Below, piece after piece: positions 9,047-18,085 of a stretch of DNA of 64,000 bases (its first letter is position 1; every line of letters begins with the position of its first letter). The stretch is from Vibrio cortegadensis (GTDB lineage: Bacteria > Pseudomonadota > Gammaproteobacteria > Enterobacterales > Vibrionaceae), in NCBI RefSeq assembly GCF_024347395.1, contig NZ_AP025473.1, positions 1,054,001 through 1,118,000 of the forward strand, written 5' to 3'. The translations under genes and the position numbers were made by a program. The notes under the pieces were generated by a model. That model saw nothing but the letters and a program-made list of their open reading frames with translations. It was not told the DNA's origin and did no database searches.

Positions 9047-9808
9047 TTACGTTTGTGTGAGTGCTTGGCTTAATCTTTGAATCAGTGCAATGGACGTGGG
9101 ATTATCTCCATGCACACAGAGCGTATCTACTTCTAATTGTAATGTTTCGCCACTCAATGTGGTTACGCTACCGTAATTGGATAACTGCATCGCTTGGTTA
9201 AAAATATCATCCGCATTATGATAAACCGCACCTGTTTGATTTCTTGGTACAAGTGAGCCGTTCGTTTGATATGCGCGATCCGCGAAAGCTTCGAAAAGCA
9301 GTGGAACATCGTATTTATCTGCAATATCGAGATAAATTTGATTGTTTGGTGTCGCAAGCGTCATAAGGGGTAAACCAAAAAGAGAAACGGCTTCTACAAT
9401 CGCTTCAAATATCGCCTTGTCTGCGATCATATCGTTATAAAGAGCGCCATGGGGTTTTACGTATTTTATCTTCGCACTTTTAAGCTTTGCGATACCGAGT
9501 AACGCGCCCACTTGATAAGCCACCAATTCGGTAATTTGCGCGCACGTGTGGGGGATGGAACGTCGGCCAAACCCTTGCAAATCGTAGTAAGCGGGATGAG
9601 CACCAACATCAACGTGGTAGTGTTTTGCTAATGCTATGGTTTTTGCCATTACTTGGGGATCTGAAGCATGAAATCCACAAGCAATATTGGCCATATCAAC
9701 CCAAGGCATGATTTGTTCATCAGCCCCCATTGTCCAATGTCCGAAGCTTTCACCCATGTCACAATTTAACGTTATCTTTGGTCTATTCAAGGAGATTAAC
9801 ACTCGCAT
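9047..9808 (-). CDS. pxpA: 5-oxoprolinase subunit PxpA (LamB/YcsF family)
   Basis: Catalytic hydrolase-like subunit of 5-oxoprolinase. The core begins ITLNCDMGESFGHW and contains MANIACGFHASDP, the hallmark of the LamB/YcsF family; 'KPHGALYN' and 'CVHGD' also match. From ATG 9808 it is 253 aa, the normal size. The frame is open to a TTG at 9886 (279 aa), but the extra 26 residues are lysine/glutamine-rich and not family-like. No clear ribosome-binding site separates the candidates, so the exact start is uncertain. First gene of pxpABC; stop 12 nt before pxpB. Confidence 0.9.
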   Translation of the reverse strand: MRVLISLNRPKITLNCDMGESFGHWTMGADEQIMPWVDMANIACGFHASDPQVMAKTIALAKHYHVDVGAHPAYYDLQGFGRRSIPHTCAQITELVAYQVGALLGIAKLKSAKIKYVKPHGALYNDMIADKAIFEAIVEAVSLFGLPLMTLATPNNQIYLDIADKYDVPLLFEAFADRAYQTNGSLVPRNQTGAVYHNADDIFNQAMQLSNYGSVTTLSGETLQLEVDTLCVHGDNPTSIALIQRLSQALTQT

Positions 9809-10005
9809 TTTTACAGTTGATTCACGTTGCTCTATTTGGATTTTGTTGTCTGTGATCCCCTTCATTTTTATTAACAAAACAACCAATTAAAGTGATCGCT
9901 CATATTTAAGAAAAATGCCACATTTAAAAACTGTAAAGCTGAGATAGTGTAAATATCTGAGAGAGTTAGGTACACTAATCGCAAATAGACAGTTGGTATT
10001 TAATA

Positions 10006-11019
10006 ATGAAAATATTAGTAACAGGCGGAATGGGTTACATCGGTAGTCATACCTGTATCCAAATGCTAGAAGCTGGGATGACCCCCGTCATATTTGATAA
10101 CCTTTATAATAGCAAACAGAGCGTTCTAGAGCGTATCGAGAAAGTATCGGGCGTTCGTCCTAAATTTATTCAAGGCGATATTCGAGATAAAGCACTGCTT
10201 ATTGATGTGTTGAAAGAGAATGAGATACAAGGCGTAATCCACTTTGCAGGCCTTAAGGCTGTTGGCGAATCAGTGCAAAAACCACTGGAATACTACGACA
10301 ACAATGTAAATGGAACTCTAGTCCTTGTTGACGCGATGCGTGAAGCCGATGTTAAGACTATAATCTTCAGCTCATCGGCTACCGTTTATGGTGATCCTGC
10401 ATCAGTGCCGATTACCGAAGATTTCCCGACCAGTGCAACTAACCCATACGGTCGAAGCAAACTGATGGTTGAAGAGTGTTTGGCTGACTTCCAGAAAGTA
10501 AACCCAGATTGGAGCATCACGCTATTACGTTATTTTAATCCTGTTGGTTCGCACCCATCAGGTGAGTTAGGCGAAGATCCGCAAGGCATTCCAAATAACC
10601 TAATGCCATTTGTTTCTCAAGTTGCTGTCGGCCGTCGTGAATTCCTCTCTATTTTCGGAGGAGACTACCCAACGAAAGATGGCACAGGGGTTCGTGATTA
10701 CATTCATGTCATGGATCTTGCTGACGGGCATATTGCGGCACTGCAGAAAAAGGCAAATCAGCCTGATTTGCATATCTATAATCTTGGAACTGGCAATGGT
10801 TCTAGTGTATTGGATATGGTCTCTGCTTTTGAAAAGGCGTCAGGCAAGAAGGTTCCTTATAAACTTGTCGAAAGGCGAGCTGGGGATATTGCAGAATGTT
10901 GGGCAGATCCAAGCAAAGCGATAACCGAGTTAGACTGGAATGCTAGTCGTACTTTAGATCAAATGACCGCAGATACTTGGAATTGGCAGTCTAAGAACCC
11001 TGATGGTTTCCCTGATTAA
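10006..11019 (+). CDS. galE: UDP-glucose 4-epimerase GalE
   Basis: Interconverts UDP-glucose and UDP-galactose with tightly bound NAD, supplying galactose for catabolism and surface polysaccharide. 337 aa, the usual length. NAD motif TGGMGYIGSH (6-15); catalytic Ser in FSSSATVYG (about 123/124) and the Tyr148-X3-Lys152 pair in NPYGRSK. The GVRDYIHVMDLADGH segment is typical of GalE. It stands alone here, without galT/K/M, which suggests a surface-polysaccharide or housekeeping role. A stem-loop follows. Confidence 0.96.
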   Translation: MKILVTGGMGYIGSHTCIQMLEAGMTPVIFDNLYNSKQSVLERIEKVSGVRPKFIQGDIRDKALLIDVLKENEIQGVIHFAGLKAVGESVQKPLEYYDNNVNGTLVLVDAMREADVKTIIFSSSATVYGDPASVPITEDFPTSATNPYGRSKLMVEECLADFQKVNPDWSITLLRYFNPVGSHPSGELGEDPQGIPNNLMPFVSQVAVGRREFLSIFGGDYPTKDGTGVRDYIHVMDLADGHIAALQKKANQPDLHIYNLGTGNGSSVLDMVSAFEKASGKKVPYKLVERRAGDIAECWADPSKAITELDWNASRTLDQMTADTWNWQSKNPDGFPD

Positions 11020-11040
11020 TTTCATTTTTTCTAGACAACT

Positions 11041-11062
11041 AAAGGCACATGATTGTGCCTTT
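11041..11062 (+). terminator. Stem-loop downstream of galE
   Basis: AAAGGCAC (11041-11048) pairs with GTGCCTTT (11055-11062) across a 6-nt loop, 21 nt past the galE stop. The U run is short, so this is a weaker intrinsic terminator candidate. Confidence 0.6.
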
Positions 11063-11186
11063 ATTGATCCAAATCGTCTAAATAGAGAAGAAGGTGGTTA
11101 AAAACTATCATATTTCACAATTAATGTTACAATTGTTAAGTATCTTATTTTTTATCATGAATTTTGTTTTTGATTGGGGAATCGTC

Positions 11187-11261
11187 ATGGAACTTGGTTT
11201 AATCGTCGTTTTTATTATTGCAGCTGCTGTAATGGTAAAAAAAGAGATGGCGAATAAATAA
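11187..11261 (+). CDS. 24-aa single-pass membrane micropeptide
   Basis: A complete small ORF: start ATG 11187, a GGGGA ribosome-binding site 6 nt upstream, and a TAA stop at 11259-11261. The peptide begins MELGLIVVFIIAAAVMV and ends with a basic, polar tail containing KKEMANK: one hydrophobic helix of about 15 residues with a positive C-terminal end, which suggests an N-out/C-in inner-membrane micropeptide. It lies between galE and the LysR gene and is followed by a strong terminator (11313-11340), so it probably has its own short transcript. I do not recognise a family; it is not CydX/YbgT by sequence. It is a real gene by start, RBS, terminator and composition, but function unknown. Confidence 0.6.
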   Translation: MELGLIVVFIIAAAVMVKKEMANK

Positions 11262-11312
11262 TACAATTTCATTCAACTTATTCTTTTATTTACATTTTTA
11301 GAATGAAATAAT

Positions 11313-11340
11313 AAAAAAGTCAGCTTATGCTGGCTTTTTT
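11313..11340. terminator. Bidirectional intrinsic terminator
   Basis: AAAAAAGTCAGC (11313-11324), loop TTAT, GCTGGCTTTTTT (11329-11340), with one G-U pair. Ends the micropeptide transcript just before the LysR gene. Confidence 0.85.
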
Positions 11341-11380
11341 ATTTTTGTCTTACATATCTCTAATTTATCTGGGAGCCTCA

Positions 11381-12268
11381 ATGCAAAGTCCAATTACACT
11401 AGAAGCATTACACATACTTGATGCGATTGAACGCAGAGGCAGTTTTGCGGCTGCAGCGAATGAGCTTGATAGAGCACCATCCTCATTGAGTTACCAGATA
11501 CAGAAATTAGAACAAGATTTAGACATCATGATTTTCGATCGCTCTGGTCATAAAGCGGCGTTCACCGATGCTGGTAACCTGATCTTAGAGAGAGGTCGTC
11601 AGATTTTATCGGCTACTGAGAAGCTAGTGAGTGATGCGACTATCTTGGCCAACGGATGGGAGCTCGATATCACTATTGCGTTTGACGGCATCATCCCTGT
11701 TTCAAATTTCTTTAAATTGGTTGATGAGCTAGGGAAAATCAGCAAGACCCGCATTCGCTTACAAGAAGAGATCTTAGCGGGATGCTGGGAGTCTTTAGTC
11801 ACTGATCGTGCAGACTTGTTAATTTGTCCTAGGCTTGCAACTATCCCACAAGAGATGAAAACGGAAGACATTGGTAAAATGGAAATGATGTGGGTTGCAG
11901 CTACTGATCACTATATTCACAAACGCAAAGGTGAGTTTGATCAGGCTGCGCGAGAAAAATATCGAGTGATCGCCATTGCCGATACAGCAAGAGATCAACC
12001 TGCAATCAGTGTGAATATTTTAGAGAAGCAACCTCGGTTGACTGTTACCAATTTCCAAGCAAAACTTGATGCTTTAATTACAGGATTAGGCATCGGAACT
12101 CTTCCGGTTCAAGTTGCACAACCACTGATTGAAAATGGTCAATTAAAACAAATCGAGGGTAGTGAAACTCGCAAGATCGACCTAGTTCTGGCATGGAAAC
12201 GCAGTAATATTGGTGAAGCTAAATCGTGGTGCATTCAATATCTTAAAAGAAATTGGTCACTTGTTTAG
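11381..12268 (+). CDS. LysR-family transcriptional regulator
   Basis: 295 aa from ATG 11381, which has GGGAG about 7 nt upstream. The frame is open to 11327, but that would extend the protein with a hydrophobic peptide encoded across the terminator. N-terminal winged HTH: 'FAAAANELDRAPSSLSYQIQKLEQDL' (about 19-44), the standard LTTR recognition helix. The C-terminal substrate-binding domain is present at full length. It resembles the AllS/YbeF-like branch of LTTRs, but the effector cannot be named. Its 3' end overlaps the 3' end of the PatZ-like gene by 12 nt in convergent orientation, so antisense read-through between them is possible. Confidence 0.88.
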   Translation: MQSPITLEALHILDAIERRGSFAAAANELDRAPSSLSYQIQKLEQDLDIMIFDRSGHKAAFTDAGNLILERGRQILSATEKLVSDATILANGWELDITIAFDGIIPVSNFFKLVDELGKISKTRIRLQEEILAGCWESLVTDRADLLICPRLATIPQEMKTEDIGKMEMMWVAATDHYIHKRKGEFDQAAREKYRVIAIADTARDQPAISVNILEKQPRLTVTNFQAKLDALITGLGIGTLPVQVAQPLIENGQLKQIEGSETRKIDLVLAWKRSNIGEAKSWCIQYLKRNWSLV

Positions 12269-14938
12269 CACCAAAACCATATCAGCCGTCCCATCTTCAA
12301 AATGTACATCTAGCTCAAATCCTAGTTTTTGAGCTAGCATCAACATGCCTCTATTTGTAGGCATCGTCATTCCTGATATTTGGCCAGTCCCTTTAGATTC
12401 ACAGTAGGTAATGATCTTTGTCATTAATAACTTACCTAGACCGATCCCTTTAAGATCTGAACGGATCAAAATAGCAAATTCAGCATCAGTATTATCTGGA
12501 TTAATTAAGGCTCTAGAGACGCCGATGATCTTTGGATCACTTGAAAAGTTTTCTACAGCGACAAATGCCATCTCACGGTCATAATCTATCTGTGTAAAGT
12601 TTGCTAAAGCTTCGTGGTTGAACTCGCCAACATCACTAAAAAATCGCTTATACAGATCTTCTTTCGATACATTTTTAATAAAATCGGCATGAAGGGGCTC
12701 GTCTTCAGGCAGAATTGGCCTTAATAAAATACGTCGATCGTCTTTAGTTAAAATGATTTCTTCAGATTCAATAGGGTAAGGTCGAATGGCTAAACGTTGC
12801 TGTGCATCACCAACATATGGTTTCAACGACAAGTCAGCATCCAGGATCACAAACTCATCCCCATTAGCTAATAGTGGATGTATGTCCAGTTGATGGATCT
12901 CAGGGCAATCCACAATCATTTGAGAAATCCTAACGAGGAACTCTGAGAGCCCATCGATGTTAATTGGTTCAGGTAATTTTTGTAGACGAATATTGCCTTC
13001 TTTGATCGCTCGGACGATGAGATAACGCGCCAGGGTCATGTTCAAAGGAGGAAGCGCAGCCGCAGCATCAATTGATTCGTCCCACTCTGATCCCCCTTGT
13101 CCAAGTAAGATGACAGGGCCAAAAATGGGGTCAGTTTTAACCTTAATCCTCAGTTCTTGCCCGCCGGCTAATTTTGCCATCCCTTGGATAAGAAGGCCGT
13201 GTATATTGGCTGTAGGATAGGAGAGTTGAGTACGATCCAATATAGCTTGTGCAGCATTTGCTACTTCTGTGCTGTTTCTTAAACTCAGTACCACGCCTTG
13301 AACATCTGATTTATGTGCAATATCAGGAGAGCGCAGTTTGACCGCTACAGGGTAACCGATTTTCTCTGCGATATGGACAGATTCAATCGGATCTGAAGCA
13401 ATCCAAGTTGGCAGGGTGGATAAGCCATAATGGTTGAGTAAGGGGCTGATCTGATGAGTATCCAAAGAATCGTTACTCTGCAGCAATTGATCACCGATCC
13501 AACGACGAGCTAGTTCAACTTTACTCAAATCAACATGTTCCGCTGTGGTTGGGGTTTCCATTAATTGCTTTTGGTTTCGTCGGTATTCGACTAAATGCAT
13601 AAATGCCACGACGGAACTTTCAGGGGTTCTATAGGTTGGTATTCCGGCCTGAGTGAACAACTGCCTTGCGGGTTTAGCGGTTTGTTCGCCAGTCCAATTA
13701 GTCAATATATTGAATCGTTTATGACGTGGATGAGCTTTAATTGCGTCAATGACGGCTTGCGCTGTCTCCATTGAATGAGCAACCGCAGAGGGGCTATGCA
13801 TGATAAGAATCGCGTCAATATCATCGCTATCGAGCAGAGTATTTAACGTATTAACATAGCGAGTTTTATCCGCATCCCCCATCATGTCTATTGGATTGTT
13901 TTTGGACCAGCTATATGGCAATAGACCATCAAGCGTTGATATTGTTTGCTCATTTAAAGTCGCTAACTTTCCGCCTCGGTTGAATAAGGTATCAACAGCC
14001 ATAATGGCAGGGCCACCACCATTGGTCATTACCGCCAAACGTTCGCCACGTAAAGGTACGGCATGAGTTAAGGTTTCAACTGCAGCAAACAATTCATGAG
14101 TATTCTTTACTCGTAGCATGCCTGTTCTTCTAATCGCTGAGTCATAAATGATGTCTAACGTATCATCCCCACCAGTATGAGCTTTTGCTGCAATTTTACC
14201 GGCACTCGTGGTACCCGCTTTGAGAACTAGAATTCGTTTATTCCTTGATGCAGCACGAGCTGCTGACATAAATCTTCGTGCATCTTTAATTGTATCGACA
14301 TAGAGCAAAATAGCCTCGGTATGGCTATCAACACTTAAGTTATCGAGAAGCTCGGCGAAATCGATATCAACGCCATTACCAATAGAGATAAAGGCAGAAA
14401 AACCAATCTGCTTATCATTTGCCCAATCAAGAATGGTTGTGCATACCGCCGCAGATTGGGAAACAAAAGCGATTTTGCCTCTAAGAGCGGTGACAGGGGA
14501 AAAGGAACAATTGAAATTTATCCAAGGAAGAATCAACCCTAAACTGTTAGGACCAAGCAGTCGAATATTATTTTCCTTCGCAATAGTTGAACACTCATCA
14601 CTTATTGTTTGGCCACTACTGCCAATGAGGTGCATATCCGAAGAAAGTACTATCACAACAGGAATTTTTTTATTCGCTAATTCGGTGAATAACTGAGTGT
14701 TACGTGTGGCATGAGTACACAAAATGGCAATATCAGGCACGATAGGAAGGGATGGAATATCTTTATAAGCAAGAACCCCACAAACCGACTTAAATTTCGG
14801 AGAGACGGGCATGATGGCGCCTTCAAACCCACCTTGCAGTAGATTTTTCATCACAATAGAGCCCGCTCTAAATGGTTTTTGCGAAGCGCCGATGACCGCA
14901 ACCGATTTTGGCTTTAGCATTTGATTGAGATTGTTCAT
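12257..14938 (-). CDS. patZ: PatZ/YfiQ-like acyl-CoA synthetase + GNAT lysine acetyltransferase
   Basis: 893-aa fusion in the usual order: CoA-binding Rossmann domain (about 1-135, 'KSVAVIGASQKPFRAG'), two succinyl-CoA-synthetase-like domains, ATP-grasp domain (about 480-700, 'YPVAVKLRSPDIAHKSDVQG' region), and a C-terminal GNAT domain (about 730-880, 'LIRSDLKGIGLGKLLM' acetyl-CoA loop). E. coli PatZ acetylates metabolic enzymes such as Acs. The start at 14938 has GGAG 6 nt upstream; 14950 is an alternative. Oddity: a histidine is present at residue 254 (AKAHTGG), where ADP-forming acyl-CoA synthetases carry their phospho-His. As I recall, E. coli PatZ lacks it. Confidence 0.9.
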   Translation of the reverse strand: MNNLNQMLKPKSVAVIGASQKPFRAGSIVMKNLLQGGFEGAIMPVSPKFKSVCGVLAYKDIPSLPIVPDIAILCTHATRNTQLFTELANKKIPVVIVLSSDMHLIGSSGQTISDECSTIAKENNIRLLGPNSLGLILPWINFNCSFSPVTALRGKIAFVSQSAAVCTTILDWANDKQIGFSAFISIGNGVDIDFAELLDNLSVDSHTEAILLYVDTIKDARRFMSAARAASRNKRILVLKAGTTSAGKIAAKAHTGGDDTLDIIYDSAIRRTGMLRVKNTHELFAAVETLTHAVPLRGERLAVMTNGGGPAIMAVDTLFNRGGKLATLNEQTISTLDGLLPYSWSKNNPIDMMGDADKTRYVNTLNTLLDSDDIDAILIMHSPSAVAHSMETAQAVIDAIKAHPRHKRFNILTNWTGEQTAKPARQLFTQAGIPTYRTPESSVVAFMHLVEYRRNQKQLMETPTTAEHVDLSKVELARRWIGDQLLQSNDSLDTHQISPLLNHYGLSTLPTWIASDPIESVHIAEKIGYPVAVKLRSPDIAHKSDVQGVVLSLRNSTEVANAAQAILDRTQLSYPTANIHGLLIQGMAKLAGGQELRIKVKTDPIFGPVILLGQGGSEWDESIDAAAALPPLNMTLARYLIVRAIKEGNIRLQKLPEPINIDGLSEFLVRISQMIVDCPEIHQLDIHPLLANGDEFVILDADLSLKPYVGDAQQRLAIRPYPIESEEIILTKDDRRILLRPILPEDEPLHADFIKNVSKEDLYKRFFSDVGEFNHEALANFTQIDYDREMAFVAVENFSSDPKIIGVSRALINPDNTDAEFAILIRSDLKGIGLGKLLMTKIITYCESKGTGQISGMTMPTNRGMLMLAQKLGFELDVHFEDGTADMVLVLNK

Positions 14939-15153
14939 ATCAAACTCCATGTGATGAAATGTTCTAATCTTAGCCTATGCAAGAGAGCAAAAAGACAGCA
15001 GTTGGCAGGGCTGTGATCAATAACAGCACATCATCCGCTGAGTTTGTGTAATACGTCACACAGTAATGGTATATAATGTCACTGTGAACTTGATTCTATG
15101 GGCCGCTATCGGCATGATTTATAGTAATTTCTCATTAAGGCTTAGATTATTCC

Positions 15154-15738
15154 ATGAAAAAAATTGCGATTGTTAGCTTATCAATGCTCTTAGCTGCATG
15201 TGTTTCTGAAAACTATGTAACAGACGTAACTTCAGACAGTTACCGCGAAGAGTATAAAACTGCTGAAGTGATGCCTCCTGTGGTATCTCAAGGTGTTCCT
15301 GCGATGAGTGTTACTGAAGAAAATGTGGATAAAAACGTGGTCAAAATGTCTCCAGCATCTAATGCCGAGATGAACGTTGTTCAGCAAACTCCAGTTAAGC
15401 AGCAAGCGTCTGTGATCATCACACCTCCGACGAAAAAGCAGGCAATGATGAATCCAAGGTTTGGTTATACCATTCAAGTGGTTGCAGTTGGAAGTCAGTC
15501 AAAAGTGGACCAGTTTTCAAGTAAGTTGCCTAGAAGTAATCAGCCAATTTGGGAAAACTATAAAGTTGTTAATGGAACAAAATGGTACACCGTACTATAC
15601 GGTGACTACGCGACAAAACTTGATGCTAAAACAGCAATCCAGTCGCTGCCAACTGAATTCAAACAGCTTAAGCCTTTCGTTAAGAGTATCGACGCAATCA
15701 AAAACTCTGAGTTCCCAACTCTAAACAAGTTGAATTAA
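15154..15738 (+). CDS. SPOR-domain lipoprotein
   Basis: 194-aa exported protein. Signal peptide with lipobox LLAAC gives lipidation at Cys16. A low-complexity Val/Gln/Pro linker (about 40-95) leads to a C-terminal SPOR domain (about 105-185: 'FGYTIQVVAVGSQSKVDQF' through 'WYTVLYGDYATKLDAKTAI'). SPOR domains bind denuded glycan strands of septal peptidoglycan, so this lipoprotein probably localises to division sites, like RlpA or DamX. Monocistronic, with its own terminator. The upstream 200 nt contain no gene. Confidence 0.85.
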   Translation: MKKIAIVSLSMLLAACVSENYVTDVTSDSYREEYKTAEVMPPVVSQGVPAMSVTEENVDKNVVKMSPASNAEMNVVQQTPVKQQASVIITPPTKKQAMMNPRFGYTIQVVAVGSQSKVDQFSSKLPRSNQPIWENYKVVNGTKWYTVLYGDYATKLDAKTAIQSLPTEFKQLKPFVKSIDAIKNSEFPTLNKLN

Positions 15739-15750
15739 CAGAGACACATA

Positions 15751-15774
15751 AAAAGGGCCGGCAGGTCCTTTTTT
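15751..15774 (+). terminator. Intrinsic terminator of SPOR lipoprotein gene
   Basis: AAAGGGCC / GGTCCTTT stem with one G-U pair, loop GGCA, then six T (15769-15774). 12 nt past the stop codon. Confidence 0.85.
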
Positions 15775-15920
15775 AATATCCCATGCAAATAGAACTAATA
15801 TGCTTAGTCGTTAACCAAACGATTTCTCTTGCAGTGATTTGTGGACAAAACACTGTAAATTTAAGAGCTAAGTATTATTATGGACTCAATAGAATAACGT
15901 GACATCTCGGACAGATTTAC

Positions 15921-16919
15921 ATGACTAGTACAAACATCCTTTTATTGTGTGGCGGAGGCTCTTCTGAGCATGAAGTCTCACTCGTTTCAGCTAACTATCT
16001 ACAACAAGAGTTAGAAAGCGTTTCTGATTTCAATGTTACCCATGTTGAAATAACAGATGACGGCTGGATAGAGAAGAGTGGCGACAGAGTTCATTTAGAT
16101 TTACATACTGGCGAATTATGCTCAGAAAGTACAAAGACTAAAATAGATTTCATTGTACCTTGTATCCACGGTTTCCCTGGTGAAACGGGTGACATCCAGT
16201 CGATGTTTGAATTGTCTGGGATCCCATACTTAGGTTGCGGACCTGAAGCAAGCAGCAATAGCTTTAATAAAATCACCTCAAAGCTTTGGTATGATGCATT
16301 AGGCATCAAAAACACGCCATATCTTTTCTTATCAGCAAATAATGATGAGAGCCTTCGTAAAGCCACTTTAGCTTTCGAAAAGTGGGGCAAAGTTTTTGTA
16401 AAAGCAGCAAGACAGGGATCATCTGTTGGTTGTTACAGTGTGACTAAAATTGACGAATTGCTTCCTGCAATCAGCAATGCATTTAATTATTCAGAGCAGG
16501 TGTTGATTGAAATGTCTGTCACACCACGTGAACTTGAAGTTGCCGCCTATGAGATGGATGGAAAAATTTATATTTCTAAGCCCGGTGAAGTTATCGCTCC
16601 AAATGGCGAGTTCTATACCTACGAAGAAAAATACAGTTCAGATAGCCACTCCGTTACTGAAATCGAAGCATCGAATTTATCAGAGTCTCAAATAGCTGAG
16701 ATTCAACAAAGTGCTCTACGCGTATTTACACAGATGAAATTGCGCCATTTGTCACGGATTGATTTTTTCTTAACCTCAGATAATGAAATCTATCTAAATG
16801 AAGTCAATACATTTCCTGGAATGACGCCGATATCAATGTTCCCAAAGATGGTTGAACATAATGGGCACACATTTAAAAGTTTCCTAGAATCATGCGTTAG
16901 AAACAGTTTAGCCAACTAA
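15921..16919 (+). CDS. ddl: D-alanine--D-alanine ligase
   Basis: 332-aa ATP-grasp enzyme making the D-Ala-D-Ala dipeptide for peptidoglycan. Motifs: GGGSSEHEVSLVSA (phosphate/ATP N-domain, 10-23), HGFPGETGDIQS, RQGSSVGC (ATP lid), RIDFF and NEVNTFPGMTP (Mg and D-Ala binding). It stands apart from a mur/fts cluster, so it is the second, chromosome II type Ddl (DdlA-like context) rather than ddlB of the division cluster. It lies near the cell-wall-stress VxrAB-type operon, separated from it by the prophage. Confidence 0.94.
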   Translation: MTSTNILLLCGGGSSEHEVSLVSANYLQQELESVSDFNVTHVEITDDGWIEKSGDRVHLDLHTGELCSESTKTKIDFIVPCIHGFPGETGDIQSMFELSGIPYLGCGPEASSNSFNKITSKLWYDALGIKNTPYLFLSANNDESLRKATLAFEKWGKVFVKAARQGSSVGCYSVTKIDELLPAISNAFNYSEQVLIEMSVTPRELEVAAYEMDGKIYISKPGEVIAPNGEFYTYEEKYSSDSHSVTEIEASNLSESQIAEIQQSALRVFTQMKLRHLSRIDFFLTSDNEIYLNEVNTFPGMTPISMFPKMVEHNGHTFKSFLESCVRNSLAN

Positions 16920-17165
16920 ATCTGCCGTAGAATATGTTCGCTTCAAGAAGAGGCGAGCATGAATAGCTTAAGTAAAATGCATTGTTTGAAATCGCTCTAA
17001 TAAGTGCAAAGCACAGTGTGTTATCATCAAATTGCCACTACCAGTTACCCTGTAACATAAAATCGATCGTCATGACAAATATTGAATATAATTATACTAA
17101 TTACTTGATAACTCATAATTAGCAATTATTATTATTTTAATAATGACTATAAAAGATTGAATTTA

Positions 17166-17558
17166 ATGGCTATTACAAATTACAAAGGCTTCAACATACA
17201 GTCTGCAAATAACTCTAGTAACGTGTGGCAAGTTAAGATTAAAAACCACGTTCTAACGGGCAGCTTAGTGGCGGTTAAAAAGAGTGTTGATTGGTGGTGT
17301 GACACCGCTTCAATTATTGACCCAAAGGAATTTGCTTCAATAGGGCAAAATCATTCAGAGGCTGTTGCTCCAGGTCAAAGTGAAAACTTCAATGGTTATC
17401 TGCTGAAGAACGATTCAGGCGAGGCGAATGCTTGGTACTGTATGTTCAATAACCGTCTAATCAAAGGCTCGAAAATCGCAATTCAAAAACATATTGAAGC
17501 TTATCTGATTGCAAAGCAGAAAGCTCAACAGCAACAAACAACAGGTCAACGGAAATAA
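17166..17558 (+). CDS. DUF3319 family protein
   Basis: 130 aa from ATG 17166 (the frame opens with a TTG at 17157, but the ATG is better placed). Two repeated halves of similar design can be seen: 'NYKGFNIQSANNSSNVWQVKIKNHVLTGSLVAVKKSVDWW' (given as location about 5-44) and 'NFNGYLLKNDSG ... AWYCMFNNRLIKGSKIAIQKHIEAY' (about 80-118), each a small beta unit followed by a helix. This resembles the Vibrio DUF3319 family; no function is known to me. It is followed 9 nt later by the SUI1-like gene, a pair I recall from the same place in V. cholerae chromosome II. Confidence 0.7.
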   Translation: MAITNYKGFNIQSANNSSNVWQVKIKNHVLTGSLVAVKKSVDWWCDTASIIDPKEFASIGQNHSEAVAPGQSENFNGYLLKNDSGEANAWYCMFNNRLIKGSKIAIQKHIEAYLIAKQKAQQQQTTGQRK

Positions 17559-17567
17559 AAGAAAATC

Positions 17568-17879
17568 ATGAGTTTAGTATATTCAACTGATATTGGTCGT
17601 ATCAAACAGGAAGAAACAAAAGCTGAGCGCCCTAAAGGTGATGGCATTGTACGTATACAACGTCAAACCAAAGGTCGTAAAGGCAAAGGTGTTTGTATTA
17701 TTTCAGGCTTGGATCTGGACGATGCGCCGTTAAAGATTTTAGCTGCAGAATTAAAGAAAGTATGTGGCTGTGGCGGTTCTGTGAAAGACGGTACGATTGA
17801 GATTCAAGGCGACGCACGTGACAAAATCAAAGCGCACCTTGAGAAAAAAGGCCATACAGTCAAATTGGCCGGTGGCTAA
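17568..17879 (+). CDS. SUI1/eIF1-like translation factor (YciH family)
   Basis: 103 aa. The SUI1 core covers about 28-100: 'VRIQRQTKGRKGKGVCIISGLDLDD', LAAELKKVCGCGGSVKDG, IEIQGDARDKIKAHLEKKGHTVK. This is the basic first strand plus the Cys-Gly-Cys-Gly loop of bacterial YciH. YciH can act in initiation-codon selection and has been linked to reduced translation under stress; the cellular role in Vibrio is not established. Likely an operon with the DUF3319 gene (9-nt gap). It is the last chromosomal gene before the dif/prophage junction. Confidence 0.88.
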   Translation: MSLVYSTDIGRIKQEETKAERPKGDGIVRIQRQTKGRKGKGVCIISGLDLDDAPLKILAAELKKVCGCGGSVKDGTIEIQGDARDKIKAHLEKKGHTVKLAGG

Positions 17880-18057
17880 TGGTTGAAACCTAATAGCTAT
17901 ATTCAAAATCGAAGATTAAGATATATAGTTATTAGGTATTTTATGGTAAATAGCATTATTGTTAAATAAGAAACCGTTCATAACACCAGATGGAAAGGTG
18001 AGTTGTGATAACTCAAATAGGTGTAGAAGGAAGTTAGTTTAGCTAGCTAAATATTCT

Positions 18058-18085
18058 ATTTAACATAACAAATATAATACGCACC
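18058..18085 (-). other. dif: Left dif-like site (prophage attL; chromosome dif)
   Basis: Plus strand: XerD arm ATTTAACATAA (18058-18068), 6-nt centre CAAATA, XerC arm TAATACGCACC (18075-18085). Against the Vibrio dif consensus (XerD arm ATTTAACATAA, XerC arm TAATGCGCACT) the XerD arm is perfect and the XerC arm has two differences. It has the same orientation as the site at 28778-28806, so the two flank the phage as direct repeats. By the XerC strand-exchange model the XerD arm and centre are chromosomal and the XerC arm is phage-derived. The site overlaps the last codons of the phage repressor gene. Confidence 0.85.

Noticed and set aside
17003..17032. AGTGCAAAGCA followed by TTATCATCAAA, loosely dif-like
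   Set aside because: Four mismatches in the XerC arm and a poor XerD arm, and it lies to the left of the DUF3319/SUI1 genes, outside the phage.
17941..17951. TTATGGTAAAT, identical to the reverse complement of the phage-type XerD arm, about 107 bp left of dif
   Set aside because: No XerC arm at the required distance and opposite orientation to both att sites; treated as chance in AT-rich DNA.
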